Assembly (NCBI GenBank): GCA_021295815.1
Contig: JAGWBQ010000011.1
Span: 32,378-96,377 of the forward strand
Source: Gemmatimonadota bacterium
GTDB lineage: Bacteria; Gemmatimonadota; Gemmatimonadetes; Longimicrobiales; Gaopeijiaceae
Direction of reading: 5' to 3'
DNA length: 64,000 bases
Shown piece by piece: positions 60,038 to 64,000 of this stretch. Under the pieces are notes generated by a model. It worked only from the letters and a program-made list of their open reading frames with translations. It made no database searches and was not told the origin of the DNA. Position 1 is the stretch's first letter. The number at the start of each line of letters is the position of its first letter. The translations under genes and the position numbers were made by a program.

Positions 60038-62592
60038 GCGCCGCACCGCGGGCTCCGGCCCGGCCGCTCGTGATGAAGTTCGGCGGCACATCTGTAGCCG
60101 ACGCGGAACGCATCTCCGCAGCGGCGCGGATCGTGGCCGAGCGTGTGGCCGCGGAGAGCGAACTCGCTTCGGTGGTGGTCGTGGTCAGCGCCCTCTCCGG
60201 GGTGACCGACGCGCTCGAGCGCGTCCTGGCCGAAGCGGTAGACGGCGACGACTGGATCGCCGGGCTGGACGAGCTCGCGCGCAGGCACCGTTTTGTCGCC
60301 GACAGCCTAGCTCCGGGAGAGGAAGCACGAGGACTCGAGGCGAGCTCGAAGATGGTGTTCGCCGAGCTCAGGAGCGTGCTTCATGGAGTCCAGCTACTCG
60401 GCGAAGCGACCGCTCGCACCCGCGACGCGGTGATCGGATCGGGCGAGCAGCTCTCCGCGCCGATCTTCGCTGCGGCCTGTCGGACGCTCGGGGTGGCCGC
60501 CGAATACGCCGACGCCCGCGAGTTCATCGTCACCGATCACCGTTTCGGCCGAGCTGGTCTGAAGCGGACCGTTACGCATGAACGCACCCGCCGCTTCTTG
60601 GGCGACCGCGCCGGGGTGACGGTGATACCGGGCTTCGTGGCGGCCACGGAAGACGGTCATCCGACCACCCTCGGGCGCGGCGGCTCCGACTTCAGCGCAG
60701 CCATCGTCGGCGCGGCGCTCGGCGCTCCCGAAATCGAGATCTGGAGCGACGTGGACGGCGTCATGAGCGCCGATCCGGCGCGGGTGTCCGAGGCCAGATC
60801 GCTCGACGAAGTGGGATACGACGAGATCATCGAGCTCGCCCACTTCGGAGCCCGCGTGGTCTTCGAGCCCACTATCCACGAGGCCAGGGAAGCGGGCGCG
60901 GTAGTCGTCATCCGCAACACGAGCAACCCCGCGTTCCCCGGCACCCGGCTTCTGGAGGAGGCCACGACGCACTCGTCGGAAATCCCGGTATGCGGCATCA
61001 CCTCCCTTTCCAACGTCGCCCTAATCCGCGTAGGCGGTCGGGCGATACGAGGCGAGGGACGAGCCAGGGAACGGCTGCTCAGGGCGATCGAGATCGCCGG
61101 TTCGCCGTCTCCGCTCCTCGTCCAGATAGGTAGCGGGCAGGGAGTGTCGCTGGCCGTGCAGTGTACCGAATGCTCCGAGTTCACCGACGCCATCGAGACC
61201 GAATTCGAGCTCGAGATCGCCGCCGGGCGCGTGGAACCGCCCGTGCTCCACGAAGGACTCGCCCTGCTGGCCGTGGTGGGAACGGCTCTCGAGTCCCGGC
61301 CCGGCGTGAGCGGACGGATATTCGCGGCGCTGGGCGCGGAGGGGATCAACGTCCATGCCATCGCGCAGGGCACGTCCGGTCGCAGCGTGGCCTTTTTCGT
61401 AGACTCCGCTGCGGAAGCCAGGAGCCTGCAGGTGGTCCACTCGGCGCTCTTCCAGGCGAAGGCCGCCTCCCGCCCGGGACCCGTGGTTCGCAAGCACCAG
61501 ACCGAGCCGGCACGCGTCTACCTGGCAGGCGTGGGTACCGTGGGCGGCGAGCTGCTGAGACAGATCGCTCGGCTGCCGGTCGCGGAAGGCCGGACGCCAT
61601 CGGGAAGACCGGCGCTGGAAGTGGCCGGGATCGCGAGTTCGACCCGCGTGTTGCTCGCCCCCGAGCCCGGCGACAGTGTCGATGCCCGTTTGTTCTCCGC
61701 CGGATCCCGACTAGCCGAGACGGAAGCCGCGGCCTCCGACGGCGCGGAGGCGCTGGTACGTGCCGCTCTGGCCGACCCGTCGTCCACCAGGATATTCGTG
61801 GACTGCACGCCGAACGTCGATGTCGCCTGGCGCTACCGAACCCTGCTCGACTGCGGCGTCGCGGTCGTGTCGGCCAACAAGTCCGGCTTCTCCTCCAACG
61901 GGGAGCTCTGGGCCGACATCAGATCCGCCCTCGACGCGAAGCAGCCGCTCTATTTCGAGACCACCGTAGGCGCGGGTCTACCGGTCCTCAGAACCGTCTC
62001 AGAACTCGTGGCTACGGGAGACCGCGTGCGTCGGATCGAGGGCGTGCTCTCGGGTACGTTGAGCTACCTGCTCGGAGCGCTGCACCGCGGCGGACGCGCC
62101 AGCGAGGTGCTCCGTCGTGCACACGAACAGGGACTGACCGAACCTGACCCGCGCCTCGATCTCAGCGGTCGGGACGTGGCTCGCAAGGCAGTGATTCTGG
62201 GCAGGATAGCGGGCTTCGACCCCGATCCCCACTTCGAACCCGACGCCCTCTTCGGCTCCATCTCGGCCGACGCCGGTGACTCTTTCTGGGAGCGTCTGGC
62301 CCTTGTCGACGAAACCGTCGCGGAGCAGGCGCGAACCGCCGAGGCCGAAGGGCGACGGCTGAGCTACATCGCCGGAATCACGCCCGACGATCTCTCCGTC
62401 GGCCTGGAGGAGATCCCGACCGACCATCCCTGCGCCCTGGGCGAACCGGGCACCAACGCGGTCTCGGTCTGGAGCGACCGCTACGACGACGCACCGCTCA
62501 CCATTCAGGGCTTCGGAGCCGGCCCCGGAGTCACCGCCCAAGGAGTCCTTGCCGACATCCTGCGCGCCGTCGCCTTGTCCAATGGCCGCTAG
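60034..62592 (+). CDS. metL: Bifunctional aspartokinase / homoserine dehydrogenase
   Basis: The 852-residue fusion catalyses the first and third steps from aspartate to homoserine. The kinase half has VMKFGGTSVADAERI, LGRGGSDFSAAI and EIEIWSDVDGVMSADP, then two ACT-like regulatory segments around residues 320-470. The dehydrogenase half has the Rossmann motif LAGVGTVGGELLRQIARL, VVSANKSGFS, FETTVGAGLPVLRTVSELVA, GVLSGTLSYLLG and DLSGRDVARKAVILGR. In the SAM-controlled met operon, the MetL name is more apt than ThrA; feedback by Lys, Thr or Met cannot be read. ATGA overlap with metB shows coupling. Confidence 0.93.
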   Translation: MSAAPRAPARPLVMKFGGTSVADAERISAAARIVAERVAAESELASVVVVVSALSGVTDALERVLAEAVDGDDWIAGLDELARRHRFVADSLAPGEEARGLEASSKMVFAELRSVLHGVQLLGEATARTRDAVIGSGEQLSAPIFAAACRTLGVAAEYADAREFIVTDHRFGRAGLKRTVTHERTRRFLGDRAGVTVIPGFVAATEDGHPTTLGRGGSDFSAAIVGAALGAPEIEIWSDVDGVMSADPARVSEARSLDEVGYDEIIELAHFGARVVFEPTIHEAREAGAVVVIRNTSNPAFPGTRLLEEATTHSSEIPVCGITSLSNVALIRVGGRAIRGEGRARERLLRAIEIAGSPSPLLVQIGSGQGVSLAVQCTECSEFTDAIETEFELEIAAGRVEPPVLHEGLALLAVVGTALESRPGVSGRIFAALGAEGINVHAIAQGTSGRSVAFFVDSAAEARSLQVVHSALFQAKAASRPGPVVRKHQTEPARVYLAGVGTVGGELLRQIARLPVAEGRTPSGRPALEVAGIASSTRVLLAPEPGDSVDARLFSAGSRLAETEAAASDGAEALVRAALADPSSTRIFVDCTPNVDVAWRYRTLLDCGVAVVSANKSGFSSNGELWADIRSALDAKQPLYFETTVGAGLPVLRTVSELVATGDRVRRIEGVLSGTLSYLLGALHRGGRASEVLRRAHEQGLTEPDPRLDLSGRDVARKAVILGRIAGFDPDPHFEPDALFGSISADAGDSFWERLALVDETVAEQARTAEAEGRRLSYIAGITPDDLSVGLEEIPTDHPCALGEPGTNAVSVWSDRYDDAPLTIQGFGAGPGVTAQGVLADILRAVALSNGR

Positions 62593-62634
62593 TGTCTAGT
62601 GTGAAGGGACGAATTCCGCATTGCCCGGCAGTCG

Positions 62635-63888
62635 GTGGACGACCCTCGCACGGGGTCCCAACTGCCGGACGTACTCACCGACGATCCCGAGGCGACCGTG
62701 ACCGCGACAGACCGCATCGACCCCGCGAGGCTGGCCCAACTCCGTCGGGAATTTCCGATCTTGCGGCGGGCCGCCTACCTCAACTCCTGCTCTCTCGGCG
62801 CACTGTCGGACCGGGCTAAGGCTCGGCTCGACGGCTTCCTCGACGACTGGCACGAACTCGGCGCCTCGGCGTGGCACCGGCGCTGGCTCGCCCGCGTGGA
62901 GGAGCTGCGCGGGCGGGTCGCCGCCTTCTGGGGGTCGAACGCGGACGAGGTCGCGTTGCTTCCGACCGCCTCGACCGCCATCTCCGCGGTCGCGCACGCC
63001 GCTAAGAGACTGCGCGCTCCCGCCCCGGGCGCCGGATGCGGACAGGAGCGCAACCGGGTCGTATGCACCGATCTCGATTTTCCCACCCTGGCCTACCAGT
63101 GGGCGGTTCAGGACGACGTGGAGCTCGTCGTTCTGGAGAGCGAGGACGGAATCGGCATCGATCCTCAGCAGTTCGCCGACGCCGTGGACGACCGCACCTT
63201 CCTTCTGGCCACGAGCCACGTCTTCTTCACCACCGGCTTCGCCCAGGACCTGCCGACTCTGAGCGAGATCGCGCACGACGCCGGGGCGCTCTGCCTGATC
63301 GACGGCTACCAGGGCGCAGGGCAGCTCCCGCTCTCGGTCGGGGACACCGGTGTCGACGCCTACGTGGCCGGGCCTTTAAAGTGGCTGTGCGGAGGTGCCG
63401 GGCTCGCCTATCTCTACGTTCGCGAGGAGCTGATCGCTTCCCTTGAACCGGTCCTCACCTCCTGGTTCGCCACCGAGAATCAGTTCTCGTTCGACATCGG
63501 CCGCTTCCGGCTTCGCCAAGACGCCCGCCGCTTCGAGCTCGGAACCCCGGCCCTGCCGACGGTTCACACCGCATTGGGCGGCCAGAGTCTGATCGACGAC
63601 GTGGGGATCGAGCGGATCGCGGGACGAAACGCAACTCTCTCGCGGCGGTTCGTGGAGGGCGCGCGCACCTCCGGACTCGACGTGCGCTACCCGGATCCCG
63701 AACACCGAAGCGCCATACTCACCGTGCGTCACCCGGACCCGGCGGGCGCGGTGAAGCGGCTGGCCGAGCGGGACATAGTGGTCGACCACCGACCGGGGCT
63801 GGTGCGGGTCAGCCCGCACTTCTACAACACCGAAACCGAGATCGACCTCTGCGTGGAGGCGCTGAGCGAGTTCAAGGGCTGCGGGTGA
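62635..63888 (+). CDS. Class V PLP-dependent enzyme, kynureninase/cysteine desulfurase-like
   Basis: The 417-residue protein is a fold-type I aminotransferase of class V. The start region RREFPILRRAAYLNSCSLGA, the cofactor segment ATSHVFFTTGFAQDL, CLIDGYQGAGQLPL with its Asp and Gln, and GPLKWLCGGAGLAYLYVREE with the PLP-binding Lys resemble kynureninase-like and desulfurase-like enzymes. The reaction is not known. It begins 42 bp after metL on the same strand and may share the transcript; GTG 62635 or GTG 62698 could be the start. Gene context could suggest cysteine or amino-acid metabolism. The last 112 bases of the window hold nothing recognised. Confidence 0.85.
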   Translation: MDDPRTGSQLPDVLTDDPEATVTATDRIDPARLAQLRREFPILRRAAYLNSCSLGALSDRAKARLDGFLDDWHELGASAWHRRWLARVEELRGRVAAFWGSNADEVALLPTASTAISAVAHAAKRLRAPAPGAGCGQERNRVVCTDLDFPTLAYQWAVQDDVELVVLESEDGIGIDPQQFADAVDDRTFLLATSHVFFTTGFAQDLPTLSEIAHDAGALCLIDGYQGAGQLPLSVGDTGVDAYVAGPLKWLCGGAGLAYLYVREELIASLEPVLTSWFATENQFSFDIGRFRLRQDARRFELGTPALPTVHTALGGQSLIDDVGIERIAGRNATLSRRFVEGARTSGLDVRYPDPEHRSAILTVRHPDPAGAVKRLAERDIVVDHRPGLVRVSPHFYNTETEIDLCVEALSEFKGCG

Positions 63889-64000
63889 GTCCGCGGTAAC
63901 CCAGGCAGCCGCGGCGTTGCTCGCATCCTCCACTTGCTGCCGACCTTGCAGGGACCGGGGTTCAAGTCTATCCTTCGGTGCCCCTTCCCTCACGACGATC

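Noticed and set aside
63376..63993. Minus-strand frame of 205 codons at the right edge
   Set aside because: It is the antisense shadow of the class V PLP enzyme gene and has no family motif.

Overview
The window looks like a chromosomal segment of a high-GC, Gram-negative didermic bacterium, most probably from the phylum Gemmatimonadota. This placement is an inference, because no rRNA or other decisive marker gene lies in the window. It rests on the combination of a SusC/SusD outer-membrane pair, two VPS10/BNR-repeat exported proteins, a beta-propeller lipoprotein, a DUF2723 membrane protein, a short primary sigma factor without region 1.1, and recurring Bacteroidota-like TAnnTTTG elements just before genes. 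COX15-type heme A synthase and a heme-copper-oxidase-associated DUF420 protein suggest aerobic respiration.

Layout. 1-6.4 kb: the end of a BNR-repeat exported protein, a shortened UvrC-like nuclease divergent from an HD hydrolase, a group 1-type sigma-70 factor and rsgA. 6.4-10.5 kb: a FecCD/BtuCDF-type ABC importer operon led by an uncharacterised lipoprotein. 10.5-23 kb: amino-acid and redox enzymes (OCD/mu-crystallin family, sarcosine-oxidase-like, M20 peptidase, trpE, an orphan E1-alpha), an ECF sigma factor followed by a coiled-coil protein and a small membrane protein, a DUF2723 protein, and a kinase-like ATPase. 22-25.5 kb: a divergent sugar-oxidation locus (Tat-exported TIM-barrel isomerase, gluconate-dehydrogenase subunit 3, GMC oxidoreductase). 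25.5-36.2 kb: a decayed IS1380-type element, a heme A synthase operon, and a SusC/SusD operon closed by a strong hairpin.

The accessory part is 36.2-45.8 kb. It holds a broken BlaR1-like gene, two IS3-family fragments in opposite orientation, a possible HsdM N-terminal relic, an intact DUF4062-STAND/NACHT ATPase gene of 918 codons, a degenerate tandem gene pair, a truncated tyrosine recombinase, and an intact 1485-codon single-chain nuclease-helicase-methylase of Type ISP architecture. I read this as a defence island built by repeated insertion and decay; the DUF4062-STAND gene is the best candidate for an undescribed anti-phage protein.

45.8-64 kb returns to core-type content: a second BNR-repeat protein, a DEDDh exonuclease, a quinone oxidoreductase, sucA, a small Cys-rich protein, a lipid-anchored HpcH/HpaI-type aldolase homologue, a propeller lipoprotein, dapD, and a SAM-I-riboswitch-controlled operon metX-metB-metL that makes methionine precursors from aspartate, followed by a kynureninase-like PLP enzyme.

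Two families of dispersed non-coding sequence occur in the gaps. One is a composite element seen four times (about 6.4, 10.4, 26.2 and 49.7 kb). The other is a gap-free 71-bp duplication (60 of 71 positions identical by eye) upstream of two neighbouring lipoprotein genes. No tRNA, rRNA or CRISPR array was recognised.
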